This document shows, piece after piece, positions 35,027-44,011 of a DNA stretch of 64,000 nt. Both the position numbers and the translations under genes were made by a program. The stretch's first letter is position 1. Each line of letters opens with the position of its first letter. Origin of the DNA: Hymenobacter sp. CRA2. GTDB taxonomy: Bacteria > Bacteroidota > Bacteroidia > Cytophagales > Hymenobacteraceae. A model generated the notes under the pieces. The model searched no databases. It saw nothing but the letters and a program-made list of their open reading frames with translations, and had not been told where the DNA came from. The stretch lies in contig NZ_MVBC01000001.1 in assembly GCF_002007105.1 (NCBI RefSeq), positions 62,001-126,000 on the forward strand, read 5' to 3'.

Positions 35027-36062
35027 GGTGCAGGGCTAGAGTAAGGGTTACAAGGTATTCGTCGTCGGTTTGCTCGATGTGCAGCCGATGCCGCTCGGGG
35101 TAGAGCAGGTGCAGCCGCTGCGTCACGTTTTGCACGCCGATGCCCGAGTCCCGGGCGGCCGTGGCGGGCGGGGCCACGGGGAAGCGGCGGTTTTGCACCC
35201 GGAACAGCAGCTCGTTGCCCGTCACGCGCAGCAGCATCCGAATGGCGGAGGGGTGCTGGTAGCTCACGCCGTGCTTGAAGGCGTTTTCCACGAAGGGAAT
35301 CAGCAGCATGGGCTCGATGAGCTTGCCGGCGAGCGGGCCTTCCTCCACAAACTCAATTTCCACGTCGTCGGCTAGGCGCAGGCGCTGCAGGTCCACGTAG
35401 TTGTGCAGGTACTCCACTTCCTGTTCCAAGGGCACGCGCGGGTCGTTGGCCTCGTAGAGCATGTAGCGCATCAGCTGGGCCAGCTTGAGAATGGCCTCAG
35501 GCGTATCCTCGGAGCGCAGCTGGGCCAGGGAGTAGATGTTGTTCAGGGTGTTGAAGAGAAAGTGCGGGCTGACCTGCGACTTTAGAAACGCCAGCTCGGC
35601 CGCGAGCTTGTCGCTGTGCATCTGCCGGCGGGCCCGCTCGTTCTCAAACCACTCACTGGTAATACGCAGCCCGCTGCTCACCATCCACACAAACACCGTC
35701 ACCAGCACAATCACGGCCTGAAACTGCTGGCGGTCGGCCAGGGTCGTGCCGGGCCGCAGCGGCGGCAGCGTACCGATGCCCAGCCAGTGCAGACTCATGG
35801 GCAGGTGCAGCCCGATAATCAGCACCAGCACCACGCCCAGGTAGGCCACCACGCGCCGCCGGGCCAGCAGCTGCGGAATCAGCACCCAGTAGTTCAGGTA
35901 AAACAGCACGGCCAGCCGGACAATGGGCGCGACGGTGCGCCAGAAGCTGAAGTGCGGCGGTTGCTGCTGCAGCAGTACCCAGGGCAAAAACGGCAGCGCC
36001 GCCCAGAACACCAAGTGGACCAGTAAGTGCAGCAGCCGCTGCCGGGTGAAGAATCGAGCCAT
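35004..36062 (-). CDS. LytS-type sensor histidine kinase
   Basis: 352 residues with four membrane helices (~10-145), a short coiled segment and a His-kinase domain of the YehU/LytS class: the phosphorylated histidine is in VSPHFLFNTLNNIYSLAQL (~residue 185) and the ATPase part holds LIPFVENAFKHGV and GIGVQNVTQRLHLLY. No extracellular sensor domain is present, so the signal is probably read in the membrane. ATG 36062 is preferred to a TTG two codons earlier. It is cotranscribed with its LytTR regulator. Confidence 0.92.
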   Translation of the reverse strand: MARFFTRQRLLHLLVHLVFWAALPFLPWVLLQQQPPHFSFWRTVAPIVRLAVLFYLNYWVLIPQLLARRRVVAYLGVVLVLIIGLHLPMSLHWLGIGTLPPLRPGTTLADRQQFQAVIVLVTVFVWMVSSGLRITSEWFENERARRQMHSDKLAAELAFLKSQVSPHFLFNTLNNIYSLAQLRSEDTPEAILKLAQLMRYMLYEANDPRVPLEQEVEYLHNYVDLQRLRLADDVEIEFVEEGPLAGKLIEPMLLIPFVENAFKHGVSYQHPSAIRMLLRVTGNELLFRVQNRRFPVAPPATAARDSGIGVQNVTQRLHLLYPERHRLHIEQTDDEYLVTLTLALHHAALPVS

Positions 36063-36070
36063 AAGCAAGC

Positions 36071-36099
36071 AAAACCGGCGGCCCGAAGCGCCGCCGGTT
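36071..36099 (-). terminator. Hairpin between Spy-like pseudogene and kinase gene
   Basis: A 10-bp stem (AACCGGCGGC at 36073-36082 with GCCGCCGGTT at 36090-36099); on the minus strand it is followed by TTTTGC. It ends the transcript of the upstream frameshifted gene or acts in the leader of the kinase gene, whose ATG is nine bases away. Confidence 0.5.
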
Positions 36100-36214
36100 C
36101 AAATCACGTTGGTAAGCATACGCAAGCCGCAGCGCCGTGGCGGCGTCGACTGGCCCGGCCGGGCACATTCACTCTCCCTAACCTGTGCCCGACCGAACCA
36201 GTTACGCGCCGCGC

Positions 36215-36677
36215 TTAGCTGCTGGCTTTGCTCGTCCTGGGGTCTTTACCGGGTTTGCCGCCTTTCGGCGCTTTGCCGCCGGGGCCGTGCTGCGGCTTCT
36301 GGGCCAGATACTTGCTGTACTGCTCCGCCGAAAGCACCGCTTTCAACTTGGCATCGGTGTCGCTTTCCAAGCCGCGCAGGCCGTCCCGGGTTTTGTCCCG
36401 GTCGCCGGTGCTGCGCAGGGCCTCCATCTGCTGGCGCTGATTTTGGAGGATGGCTTTCACCTCGATTTTCTGCTGCGTGCTCAGCTTCAGGGACGTCGCC
36501 AACTCGTCAAGGCGCTGCTCGGGGCCACGGCCGGGCGGCGGGCCCTGCCGCCGCCCGGCCACGGGTGCCTGCTGGCCGGCAGCCGTGGCCGGCAGCCGGC
36601 GTAGCACTGGCCGTACCTACTTGCAAGGCGGCAATCAATGCGGCGCCCAAGGCGCTGCGCAACCACGTCGTGTTCAT
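36215..36677 (-). pseudogene. Frameshifted Spy-like periplasmic protein gene
   Basis: An exported protein split over two frames. From ATG 36677 the first frame gives a signal peptide (MNTTWLRSALGAALIAALQV...ASAT), then nonsense. The second frame supplies the mature part: RLDELATSLKLSTQQKIEVK, AILQNQRQQMEALRSTGD and LSAEQYSKYLAQKPQ, a helical pattern like Spy/CpxP-type or LTXXQ proteins. The break is at an exact 13-bp tandem duplication (TGGCCGGCAGCCG at 36573-36585 and 36586-36598). Removing one copy joins the frames into a single ~150-residue protein. It could be a recent mutation, a slippage-prone switch or a sequencing artefact. Confidence 0.75.
36573..36598. repeat. Exact 13-bp tandem duplication causing a frameshift
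   Basis: TGGCCGGCAGCCG occurs twice in direct succession. Thirteen is not a multiple of three, so one copy restores the frame of the Spy-like gene and two copies break it. Confidence 0.9.
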
Positions 36678-36883
36678 GCTCAGAAGAGGTTTGGTAGCTT
36701 TCGGGCAGCGACAGTACCGCCGTTTTGTGCCCGCAAAGTTGGCGGGGCCACCCGGCGGCCGGAATTCGTTTCGCTTAGCCCGGCCGTTTTCTCGACCAAC
36801 TCCGGCATTCCATCTATAGCCCCGGGCCCGGCCGCCAATCGGCACTTGACTGGCGGCCGGGCCCGGGAATAATACGCTCCAGC

Positions 36884-39800
36884 CTAGGCCTTAGCCCCTA
36901 CCACGTGCGGCAGCGCAACGGAAAACGTGCTACCCACGCCTGCCTCGCTGCGGACCTCGATGCGCCCCCCCGCATTTTCGACGATACGCTTGACCATGAA
37001 TAGGCCCACGCCGGTGCCCTGCACGTGGTCGTGAAAGCGCTGAAACATGGTGAAGAGCTTGGGCAGATACACGTCGTCGATGCCCAGCCCATTGTCTTGC
37101 ACCTCCAGCACCGTGTAGCCCGCATCGACTTGGCCCTGCACCCGAATAACGGGCTGCCGCCCGGGGGCGTGGAACTTCACGGCGTTGCTGAGCAGGTTAT
37201 ACACCACCGAGCGCAGATTCTTCTCCGAAATCAGCACGGCCGGCAAGCCTGCTACGTCCACGTGCAGGCGGGCATTGGCCTGCTGCAGCAGCGAGGCCAG
37301 GTCCAGGCGCACTTCCTCCACCATGGGGGCCAGCTCCACGGCCGTGGAGGGCGGGGAATGTTCCTTTTGCAGCTTGGATACCTCCGTCAGGTGCTCAATG
37401 GTACGCTTAAAGCGCTCCACCGAATCGAGCATGCGCGTGAGCGTGGCGTCCACGTACTCGTCCTGCGCTACCGCCTCCGGCAGCTCGCCGCGCAGCAGGT
37501 AGAGCAGGCCCTCGATGTTGCTGATGGGCGCTTTCAGGTCGTGCGAGGCCGTGTAAATGAAGTTGTCCAGATCCACGTTCGTGCGCGTGAGCTGCTGGTT
37601 TTTGTCCTGCAGCTCGGTGTTCAGGGCCTGGGCTTCGTCGCGGGAGGTGCGCAGCTTCCGGGTCAGGCGCTGCATGGCCAGTTCGGCCAGCTTCTGCTCG
37701 TGCACGTCGATGACGGTGCCCACCATGCCTTCGTACAGGCCTGATTCGTTGAAGCGCGGCAGGCCATGATCCGTCACCCACCGGTACTGCCCGCTGTGCT
37801 GGCGGAGGCGAAAGAGTACGCGGTAAGGCTGACGCTGGGCATTGGCCCGGATAAACTCGGCCCGTGCGGCCGGCGCGTCCTCCGGGTGCACGGCATTGGC
37901 CCAGCCCAGGCCGAGGGCTTCGGCTTCGGTCTGGCCGGTGGTAGCGTACCAGCGCTGGTTTAGGTAAGTGCACTGTCCGTCGGCGTCGGTGACCCATAGC
38001 GTACCGGGTACGTTATCGGCCAGCAGCCGGAACGAGGCTTCGCGCGTTTCCACTGCGCGCCGCGCCAGCACCTGGGCCGTAATGTCCTGGGCAAACACGA
38101 ATACGCCATCCACCGCTCCCTGCGCGTTGTGGCGGGCTTGGTAAGTGAAGGTGCAAATGACTTCCTCCAGGGGCGCGCCTTCGTGGCGGGCCAGCATCAG
38201 CGGCAGCTCCTGCACGATGCAGGTTTGGCCCGTTTCGTACACCTGCCGCAACATCTCGGGGATGGGCGAGTCGGCCAGCTCCGGCAAAGCCTCCAGCAAG
38301 GCATGGTGCAGCAACTCGCGGCCCGGGAAAATGCGTTGGTAGGCCGGGTTGACCAGCTGATACACCAATTCGGGCCCGTCGAGGATGACAATGGGGGCCG
38401 GGGCCTGCATAAACAAGTCGTGGAGCTGCTGCTGCAGGGATTCGCGCTGCTGCCGCGCCCGTACCTGCTCGGTCACGTCATACGCAAAGATGGACACGCC
38501 CACGACCTCTCCCTCTTCGTGATATGCCTGGTACGTAAACGTGAAGTACGTCTGCTTCGCCTGCCTGCCGCCGGGCTGGGCAATGGCCAGCGGCAGCTCC
38601 GTGCCGAAGAAGGTTTCCCCGCTGCGGTACACGCCGTCGAGCAAGTCCAGAAAGCCCTGCGCAGCCGCGTCGGGCAGCGCTTCGGCCAGCGGCCGGCCCA
38701 CCAATTCGCGCCCCGGAAACAGCGCCTGATAGGCCGCATTGACGTACGCGAAGTGGTGCTGGGGCCCGTGCAGCAGGGCAATGCTGGCGGGCGTTTGCGC
38801 GAAGATCTGAAAGAAGGTTTCGCGCTCCTGCGCCTGGCGCTGCGCTGCCTGCAGCACCTCGGCCTGCAGGGCCAGCGCGGCCCGGGTGCGCTCCTGCACC
38901 CGGGCTTCCAGCTCCTGATTCAGGCGTTGCAGGTCAAACTGACTGTGGGCCAGCTCGTCGTTGTTGGCCCGGATTTCTTCGTTGGCGGCGGCCAGCTCCT
39001 CGTTGAGCTGGGACGTTTGGTACTCCTGTTCCTCGACGCGCCGCCGGGCCAGCACCATATCGGTCACGTCGCTGGCCACCACCAGAATGCCCACGGTATC
39101 ACCCTGCTCGTTTTGCTGGGGGTGGTACACGAAGTTGAAGTACACCGTCTCGAAACGGCCGTGGCGCAGCAGCTGGATGGGCAGTTCCGTACCCACGTAA
39201 GGCTGGCCCGTGCGCAAAACGCCTTCCAGTAACTCTTCCAGGCCCTGGCCGCGCACCTCCGGCAGGGCTTCGAACAGGGGCAGATCCACTACTTGCGCCT
39301 GCGTGCGGGCCCAGATTTCGCACACCGGGGGATTGGCCAGCGCAATGCGGTAGTCGGGGCCATCAAGCAGGGCAATGGCGACCGGGGCTTGGTGAAAGAT
39401 GCTCTGTAGCTGTTGGCGCTGGGCTTCCACCTCGGCCCGGGCGGCCTTCTCCCGCGCCTGGCTTTCGCGCAGGGCCACTTCCACGGGGGTGCGGGGCTGG
39501 TCGGCCGTATCGGTAAAGCTTACCAGCAGACCCTCGCCCGCCCGCCGGGCCGTGAGGCGGTAGTAATTGTCGTAACCATCGGCCTGGTAATTGACGTCGT
39601 AGCTGCGTGGCTCACCGGTAACGTACGCCTCCACGTGAAACTCAAACGCGCGGTGCTCCTTGCTGTGGGGCCACTGCTGCAGGTGCGTCAGCGTGGGGCG
39701 GGCGGGCATGCGCATCATGCGCTGCGCCGCCGGGTTCAGGTACACGAAACGGAAGTCCACGATGCTGCCGGAACCGGCCGGATCGTAGATGGGAGCGTAG

Positions 39801-39910
39801 AAAATCAACCCGGTTATCGAGACGTCGAGGACCTCGCACAGCATCTCGTCGAAGGGCAGCCAGGTGGGCAAATCTCTGGTATGGGTAGCCTGGACAGCAG
39901 GTGCGGGCAT
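36884..39910 (-). CDS. Hybrid-length sensor histidine kinase with five PAS domains
   Basis: 1008 residues, cytoplasmic: no signal peptide or membrane helix. About five PAS-like units (~25-135, 165-290, 370-485, 500-620, 635-755) are separated by coiled coils (~290-365). Three of them share the block PxxALLxGPxxxxxxxNxxY...FPGREL, so they arose by duplication. The kinase core has the H-box YTASHDLKAPISNIEGLL, an N-box LLSNAVKFHAPG, and G-boxes DNGLGIDD and GTGVGLFMVKRIVENAGG. No receiver domain and no adjacent response regulator, so it is an orphan. A TATTTTCG box lies at 39964-39971. Confidence 0.93.
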   Translation of the reverse strand: MPAPAVQATHTRDLPTWLPFDEMLCEVLDVSITGLIFYAPIYDPAGSGSIVDFRFVYLNPAAQRMMRMPARPTLTHLQQWPHSKEHRAFEFHVEAYVTGEPRSYDVNYQADGYDNYYRLTARRAGEGLLVSFTDTADQPRTPVEVALRESQAREKAARAEVEAQRQQLQSIFHQAPVAIALLDGPDYRIALANPPVCEIWARTQAQVVDLPLFEALPEVRGQGLEELLEGVLRTGQPYVGTELPIQLLRHGRFETVYFNFVYHPQQNEQGDTVGILVVASDVTDMVLARRRVEEQEYQTSQLNEELAAANEEIRANNDELAHSQFDLQRLNQELEARVQERTRAALALQAEVLQAAQRQAQERETFFQIFAQTPASIALLHGPQHHFAYVNAAYQALFPGRELVGRPLAEALPDAAAQGFLDLLDGVYRSGETFFGTELPLAIAQPGGRQAKQTYFTFTYQAYHEEGEVVGVSIFAYDVTEQVRARQQRESLQQQLHDLFMQAPAPIVILDGPELVYQLVNPAYQRIFPGRELLHHALLEALPELADSPIPEMLRQVYETGQTCIVQELPLMLARHEGAPLEEVICTFTYQARHNAQGAVDGVFVFAQDITAQVLARRAVETREASFRLLADNVPGTLWVTDADGQCTYLNQRWYATTGQTEAEALGLGWANAVHPEDAPAARAEFIRANAQRQPYRVLFRLRQHSGQYRWVTDHGLPRFNESGLYEGMVGTVIDVHEQKLAELAMQRLTRKLRTSRDEAQALNTELQDKNQQLTRTNVDLDNFIYTASHDLKAPISNIEGLLYLLRGELPEAVAQDEYVDATLTRMLDSVERFKRTIEHLTEVSKLQKEHSPPSTAVELAPMVEEVRLDLASLLQQANARLHVDVAGLPAVLISEKNLRSVVYNLLSNAVKFHAPGRQPVIRVQGQVDAGYTVLEVQDNGLGIDDVYLPKLFTMFQRFHDHVQGTGVGLFMVKRIVENAGGRIEVRSEAGVGSTFSVALPHVVGAKA

Positions 39911-40227
39911 GGATGAACTGCGAAACGGGATAGTGGGAATGCGTCAGGGCGGAATTTACTATACGAAAATACGTATGACCGCAGCCCGAAGCCGAAACCG
40001 CGTCGCCCTTGCGAGACGGTAGCATCGGGTGAGCGAAGCCGGACAGGCTTAAGGGCTTCCCCAAAGATAAAATTCAGTGCGTGCATTCGGCACCCGCGCC
40101 AAGCGGAAAACGCCTTAACCGAACGAAGCTGTCAATCAAGTGCGTACCCCCATTCCAGCGTCTTGCTGCCAGCCACTACCTCAACGGCACTGCCCAAAAT
40201 AGGCACCGCGCCCAACAGGGCAAAAGC
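39911..40227. other. Intergenic stretch between kinase gene and tRNA terminator
   Basis: About 320 bases without a supportable gene. It holds the kinase promoter region (a -7-like TATTTTCG on the minus strand at 39971-39964 within an ATACG/CGTAT dyad) and otherwise ordinary sequence. Short open frames here lack coding character. Confidence 0.5.
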
Positions 40228-40262
40228 AAAAAGCCCCGTTTGCGGCTTGCAAACGAGGCTTT
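40228..40262 (-). terminator. Terminator of tRNA-Lys
   Basis: A stem of AAAGCC/CGTTTGC pairing with GCAAACG/GGCTTT around GGCTT; on the minus strand it ends in a run of Ts, just downstream of the tRNA. Confidence 0.8.
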
Positions 40263-40265
40263 CAG

Positions 40266-40338
40266 TGATTCCGCTGGGATTCGAACCCAGGACCCATACA
40301 TTAAAAGTGTATTGCTCTACCAGCTGAGCTACAGAATC
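40266..40338 (-). tRNA. tRNA-Lys (anticodon UUU)
   Basis: Seventy-three bases that fold as a full cloverleaf: acceptor GATTCTG with CGGAATC (one G-U pair), D arm AGCTCAGCTGGTAGAGC, anticodon loop CTTTTAA reading TTT, T arm with GGTTCGAATCC, and discriminator A. CCA is not encoded. It reads AAA and AAG codons. A matching promoter and terminator flank it, so it is transcribed alone. Confidence 0.96.
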
Positions 40339-40379
40339 AGGGCCTTTCCGCGAAGCGTTGATTTCGTTGAAAGGGACGG

Positions 40380-40411
40380 CAAAAGTAGTAGGCGAGACGA
40401 GATATTGCAAC
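40380..40411 (-). promoter_or_regulatory. Promoter of tRNA-Lys
   Basis: On the minus strand an exact -7 box, TACTTTTG (40387-40380), is preceded after 20 bases by TTG (40410-40408), the spacing seen in Bacteroidota -33/-7 promoters. Transcription would start about 35 bases before the mature tRNA. Confidence 0.65.
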
Positions 40412-40740
40412 CCTCCGTTACAAATACCAGCTGATTCAGCCCCGTCCGAAAAGTATTGCTCTTATTATCAGCTCAATATTTTTTACCCAAAGCCGCCCTT
40501 AGCCCGCTGACGGCCGCCGGGACTCCCGGAATTAGTTGAGAGCTTTGCGCAGCGGATTCTTTGCGGTGCAGCTCTACACCGGCTTTATCTACGAGGGGCT
40601 GGCAGTAGTCAGCCGCATGTGCCGCGAACTTGCGGCAGCGGGCTGCGTACAGCTGAGCGGAAGCTAAGCGCTTGGCCCTGACCGGCTGGCTGCGCGGCTT
40701 CGTGTCTCTCTTCTCATCACGTTTTAACCAATTTGCAGCT
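40412..40740. other. Intergenic stretch upstream of the THX gene
   Basis: About 330 bases in which I see no supportable gene. A minus-strand open frame covers it but also runs antisense across the THX gene and has no recognisable features. TTTTAACCAATTTGC, just before the THX start, resembles the sequence before asd and may be the promoter end. Confidence 0.45.
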
Positions 40741-40872
40741 ATGGGCAAAGGAGATAAAAAGTCGCGCCGCGGCAAACTGAGAAAGGGCTCCTTCGGGAAA
40801 CGCCGGCCGCACAAACCCGACGCGAAGAAGAACACCACGGCCAAGCCAGCTGCGGCCGCAGCCGCTTCGTAA
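40741..40872 (+). CDS. 30S ribosomal protein THX
   Basis: A 43-residue, strongly basic protein: MGKGDKKSRRGKLRKGSFGK followed by RRPHKPDAKK and an alanine-rich tail. The opening MGKGDxKxxRGK and the GxYGKxRP-like block are those of the small THX (bTHX) proteins of Bacteroidota and Thermus, which sit in the head of the 30S subunit. It is a single-gene unit with its own terminator. Confidence 0.85.
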   Translation: MGKGDKKSRRGKLRKGSFGKRRPHKPDAKKNTTAKPAAAAAAS

Positions 40873-40893
40873 CCCCCGAAAGGTTACTCTCTT

Positions 40894-40936
40894 AACGGCG
40901 CGGCTGCTCCATCCGGAGCGGCCGCGCCGTTTGTGT
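40894..40936 (+). terminator. Terminator after THX gene
   Basis: A 17-bp GC-rich stem with one G-U pair (40894-40910 with 40915-40931), followed by TTTGTGT. Confidence 0.75.
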
Positions 40937-40982
40937 ACCGGGCGGCAGCCGTTGTTGCGCCGTGGTCAGGATCAGCTACTTA

Positions 40983-41675
40983 TTATGCCGGCTCGGCCTG
41001 AATGCGCACCGGCACCACGTCAGCAGGCTGACGGCCCTGGGCAAAGCGCTGCCGGTACTGCCGGACCCAGTACACCATCAGCGGCACGCCTACCACGGTG
41101 GGCCACAGGAAGCGGACTTCCATGGGCAGAAACGTAAATGAAGTAGCCGAGAAAGCCGAAACGGCGGCGATGTACGAAACGATGAAGCCGCGCATGTGGT
41201 CGAAAAACCAGCGGTTGGGCGCTAGTTGCTCGGGGTGGCGCAGCTTGTGCAATTCAGTTAGGGCCAGTCGGGTACCAATCAGGCCAAACACGCCCGGCAC
41301 AATCTGCCGGGTAACTACCGCATAGCATACCGTGGCAATGAACACAAGCAGGGCTAGGCCCGAGCCCACCCAATCGTACAGGGCCGGGGCCTGGCCACGG
41401 CTGAGCCGCTTCTGGTACAGGGCGCGGTAGCCGAGGTACGAGAGGTAGAGCGAGAAAATACCCGTCAGCATCAGGAAGGTAAGCCCCTTGAAGGTGGCCG
41501 CAACGATGGCCGTAAGGCCGGCCGTGAGCATAGCCCAGAAGAACACCCGGCCCCAGAACCGGTGCGCGGGGCCGCCCTTGCGGGTGGCCAGCGCTGCCGG
41601 CGCCACAAAAAAGCCAATCATGCCGCAGCCGATGTGCAGCCAGCGGTTGAGGTGCAGGAAGGTTTCGATATCCAT
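40983..41675 (-). CDS. Multi-spanning membrane protein, DUF2306-like
   Basis: 230 residues with six or seven hydrophobic helices. The first has HIGCGMIGFFVAPAALATRKGGPAHRFWGRVFFWAM, similar to the DUF2306/haem-b-type membrane proteins (histidines and HRxxGR between helices). No function is known. ATG 41675 (MDIETFLHLNRWLHIG) is preferred because the upstream in-frame sequence is low-quality coding. Confidence 0.65.
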   Translation of the reverse strand: MDIETFLHLNRWLHIGCGMIGFFVAPAALATRKGGPAHRFWGRVFFWAMLTAGLTAIVAATFKGLTFLMLTGIFSLYLSYLGYRALYQKRLSRGQAPALYDWVGSGLALLVFIATVCYAVVTRQIVPGVFGLIGTRLALTELHKLRHPEQLAPNRWFFDHMRGFIVSYIAAVSAFSATSFTFLPMEVRFLWPTVVGVPLMVYWVRQYRQRFAQGRQPADVVPVRIQAEPA

Positions 41676-41805
41676 GGCGGTAGGCGCTAAGCGGTAAGTG
41701 GCGGCAACATACGCCGCCCTCCTACCGCCCGGCAACAGGCCGTTACCCAACCGTCGAATGCCGCGGATGAACCGTGGCGGGCCGCTACCGAACCGCCCCG
41801 CGCGG

Positions 41806-42921
41806 CTACAGCTTCACGCCTACTTTCCACTCCAGCACGTCGGCCGCGCCGCGGTGCACCTTCAGGTCCACGGCGCCGAACAGGTGCTCGGTGAAGTGGT
41901 ATTTCAGCCCCACCCGCTCGTAGTAGAACTTGTTGGACTTGTAGGGATTGTAGAGGTAGAAGCCCAGGTGCGTATCGAAAGCCAGGCGGCCCAGCAGCAG
42001 CTCGTGGCCGATGAAGACGCCCGCCTTTTTCACGTCGGGCAGCTTGTCGCCGCTGCGGGCAGTGTCGCGCTGCTCGGCCAGCAGGCTGCGGTCGTAGAAG
42101 CCCTCCGCGCCCAGCAGCAGGTTGCTTTTGCGGTTGAGGCGCCGCCCGCCGGCCATCGTTACGGAGTTTACCCAGTACAGCCGGTGGTCGGATTCGTTGC
42201 GCTGCTTCACGCCCACGCTGGTGCTCAAGTTGAGGAAGTTGCGGCCCACGTCGGCGGGCAGGTCGTCGGCTGGGCGCGGCAGCGGCGTGAAGTGGCGCTG
42301 CTGGTGGTAGTTCAGCCCCACGAGCATCGTCGGCACATTGATGCCGAGGTTGGGCTTGGCCGTGGCCCCGTTGGAGTAGTGGTTCAGGCCCATGCCCAGC
42401 AGCAGGCCCAGTTTGGGCGTCAGGGCCACGTCGTACTCGGCCCGGGCCTGAATGGTGGCGTTCAGGTGCGAGCTGACGAAGGTGTTCTTGTGGTTGGTGC
42501 GCTGATCGAAGGGAAAGGGAAAGTACGCCACGCCCGTGCCCAGCCGGAAGCTTAGGTCCTGACGCGCAGTGCGCCAGAAGGTCTTGCTCAGGTACACGCT
42601 GGCGGCAAAGGAGCGGCGCAGCGTGGCATTGTGGTAATCATAATACACCGCGGCCAGGCCCACCTTGGGGTAGCGGTACCACGCGTGCCAGGGCGCGCGG
42701 CCCGTGAGCTGGCGCTGCAGGTTCAACTCCAGCCCCGTGGGGTGAGCCGTGACGAGGTGCTTGACGCGCGGCGAGTGGGCAATGATGAAACCGCCCTGTG
42801 CGTACACGCCTACCACGAAAGGCTCGGCCGGCCCGGCCGGCGCATCGGCCTGCTGCGCACGCAGCGGAGCGGCGGCACCGAGCCCGCACAACAACACAAA
42901 CAAGCGGGTACTGAGCGACAT
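41806..42921 (-). CDS. Acyloxyacyl hydrolase / PagL-like lipid A deacylase
   Basis: A 371-residue outer-membrane barrel protein. Signal peptide MSLSTRLFVLLCGLGAAAPLRAQ; the diagnostic segment is GMGLNHYSNGATAKPNLGIN, where the His-x-Ser pair matches the PagL catalytic motif. PagL removes the 3-O-linked acyl chain of lipid A. Bacteroidota members are about twice as long as enterobacterial PagL, as here, and few have been assayed. ATG 42921 is fixed by an exact promoter box upstream. It is divergent from the barrel array. Confidence 0.78.
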   Translation of the reverse strand: MSLSTRLFVLLCGLGAAAPLRAQQADAPAGPAEPFVVGVYAQGGFIIAHSPRVKHLVTAHPTGLELNLQRQLTGRAPWHAWYRYPKVGLAAVYYDYHNATLRRSFAASVYLSKTFWRTARQDLSFRLGTGVAYFPFPFDQRTNHKNTFVSSHLNATIQARAEYDVALTPKLGLLLGMGLNHYSNGATAKPNLGINVPTMLVGLNYHQQRHFTPLPRPADDLPADVGRNFLNLSTSVGVKQRNESDHRLYWVNSVTMAGGRRLNRKSNLLLGAEGFYDRSLLAEQRDTARSGDKLPDVKKAGVFIGHELLLGRLAFDTHLGFYLYNPYKSNKFYYERVGLKYHFTEHLFGAVDLKVHRGAADVLEWKVGVKL

Positions 42922-42942
42922 AGACAGGCGGGCAAACTCCCG

Positions 42943-42950
42943 CAAAAGTA
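42943..42950 (-). promoter_or_regulatory. Exact -7 box TACTTTTG for the PagL-like gene
   Basis: On the minus strand TACTTTTG, 21 bases before ATG 42921. It overlaps an upstream in-frame start candidate at 42945 and so excludes it. Confidence 0.6.
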
Positions 42951-43090
42951 GCTAGCCCGCGCCGTTGGGCCGTTGTCTGGCCGAAAGAAACTGCCCGGTA
43001 TCGGGTAGGCCGGCCCGGAGCCCTAACTTGCAACCGTTTAGCGGCCGCCCCCACTCCTTGGGGCAGTTACGGCTGCTTGTACTTGCTTCT

Positions 43091-43849
43091 ATGAAATACC
43101 TTACCCCTCTTGCCCTGTTGCTGATGGCGGCCCCGCTGGCGCAGGCCCAGGACCCGAATGGTTTCCGCCTTGGCCTGAAGGCCGGGGCCACCTACGCCAA
43201 CGCCGTGGGCGGCGGTGTGAAAAATATTGCCAGCTCGCAGTACACCAGCTCCCGGGCCCGCGGCGTGGTCGGCTATTCGGCTGGCCTCACCTTCAGCATC
43301 CCGGTGGGCGGCGGCGGCTGGTTTGCGGTGGCACCGGAAGTACTGTACACCCGCCGCGGCTACCACGTCAATTCGCCCTCGAACTCGACCATTACCACCC
43401 TGCCGAGCGGTAGCCGGGGCATCGAGTACCAGACCAAGCGTTACCTCCACTACTTCGACCTGCCCATCCTGGCGCACCTGAAAACCGGGAATTTCTTCTT
43501 CGAACTCGGGCCGCAGATCAGCTGGCTGCAAGGCGCCAAGGCCAGCTCCGACGTGGCCCTGACGGCCACTGCCAACGGCGACGTCACCACCACTGGCAGC
43601 AACCAGTTCCCCGACTTCACCAACACGCTGCAGGGCGAATCCTACAAGAGCGACCTGCGCCAGCTGGATTACAGCGGCGTCGTCGGCCTGGGCCTGCAGT
43701 CCCGCAGCGGCCTGAGCGTAACCCTACGCTACAGCCGCGGCTTCCGCAGCTTCCTCGATAGCAGCGGCGACGACCTAGAGCAGATCAAAGTCTACAACAG
43801 CACGCTGAGTTTGCAGGCCGGATACTCGCTGCCGGTGGGTAAGCGCTAA
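43091..43849 (+). CDS. Outer-membrane beta-barrel (porin-family) protein, array member 1
   Basis: 252 residues: signal peptide MKYLTPLALLLMAAPLAQAQ, then GFRLGLKAGATYANAVGG and amphipathic strands of the OMP_b-brl_2 (PF13568-like) barrel family, with FAVAPEVLYTRRGY, LHYFDLPILAHLKTGNFFFELGPQ and SGLSVTLRYSRGF. Seven such genes follow one another; this and member 2 are the closest relatives of each other. Product location is the outer membrane; ligand unknown. A TAACTTGC box upstream is near-consensus. Confidence 0.83.
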   Translation: MKYLTPLALLLMAAPLAQAQDPNGFRLGLKAGATYANAVGGGVKNIASSQYTSSRARGVVGYSAGLTFSIPVGGGGWFAVAPEVLYTRRGYHVNSPSNSTITTLPSGSRGIEYQTKRYLHYFDLPILAHLKTGNFFFELGPQISWLQGAKASSDVALTATANGDVTTTGSNQFPDFTNTLQGESYKSDLRQLDYSGVVGLGLQSRSGLSVTLRYSRGFRSFLDSSGDDLEQIKVYNSTLSLQAGYSLPVGKR

Positions 43850-44011
43850 GCGGCTCCGGCGCAGGGCACAAGGCGGGCGGAAGGTTATTTTTTAGGGCTT
43901 GTTGTAACACTGGATAGGGTTTAGCAGTAAAAAGCACTGGTTTCGCATTCGAAGAGTGCAATTGAGGAGCTGGCTCACGCGAAATCCACCCACCCCAACC
44001 CCCGTTTCGTC

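Noticed and set aside
36215-36607. Independent gene starting MLRRLPAT
   Set aside because: The frame has no signal peptide of its own, and joining it to the upstream frame by removing one 13-bp repeat makes a complete exported protein, so it is the second half of a broken gene.
40473-40844. Possible 123-residue minus-strand gene
   Set aside because: It overlaps the THX gene in antisense and shows no motif, signal or promoter; the rest of the region looks non-coding.
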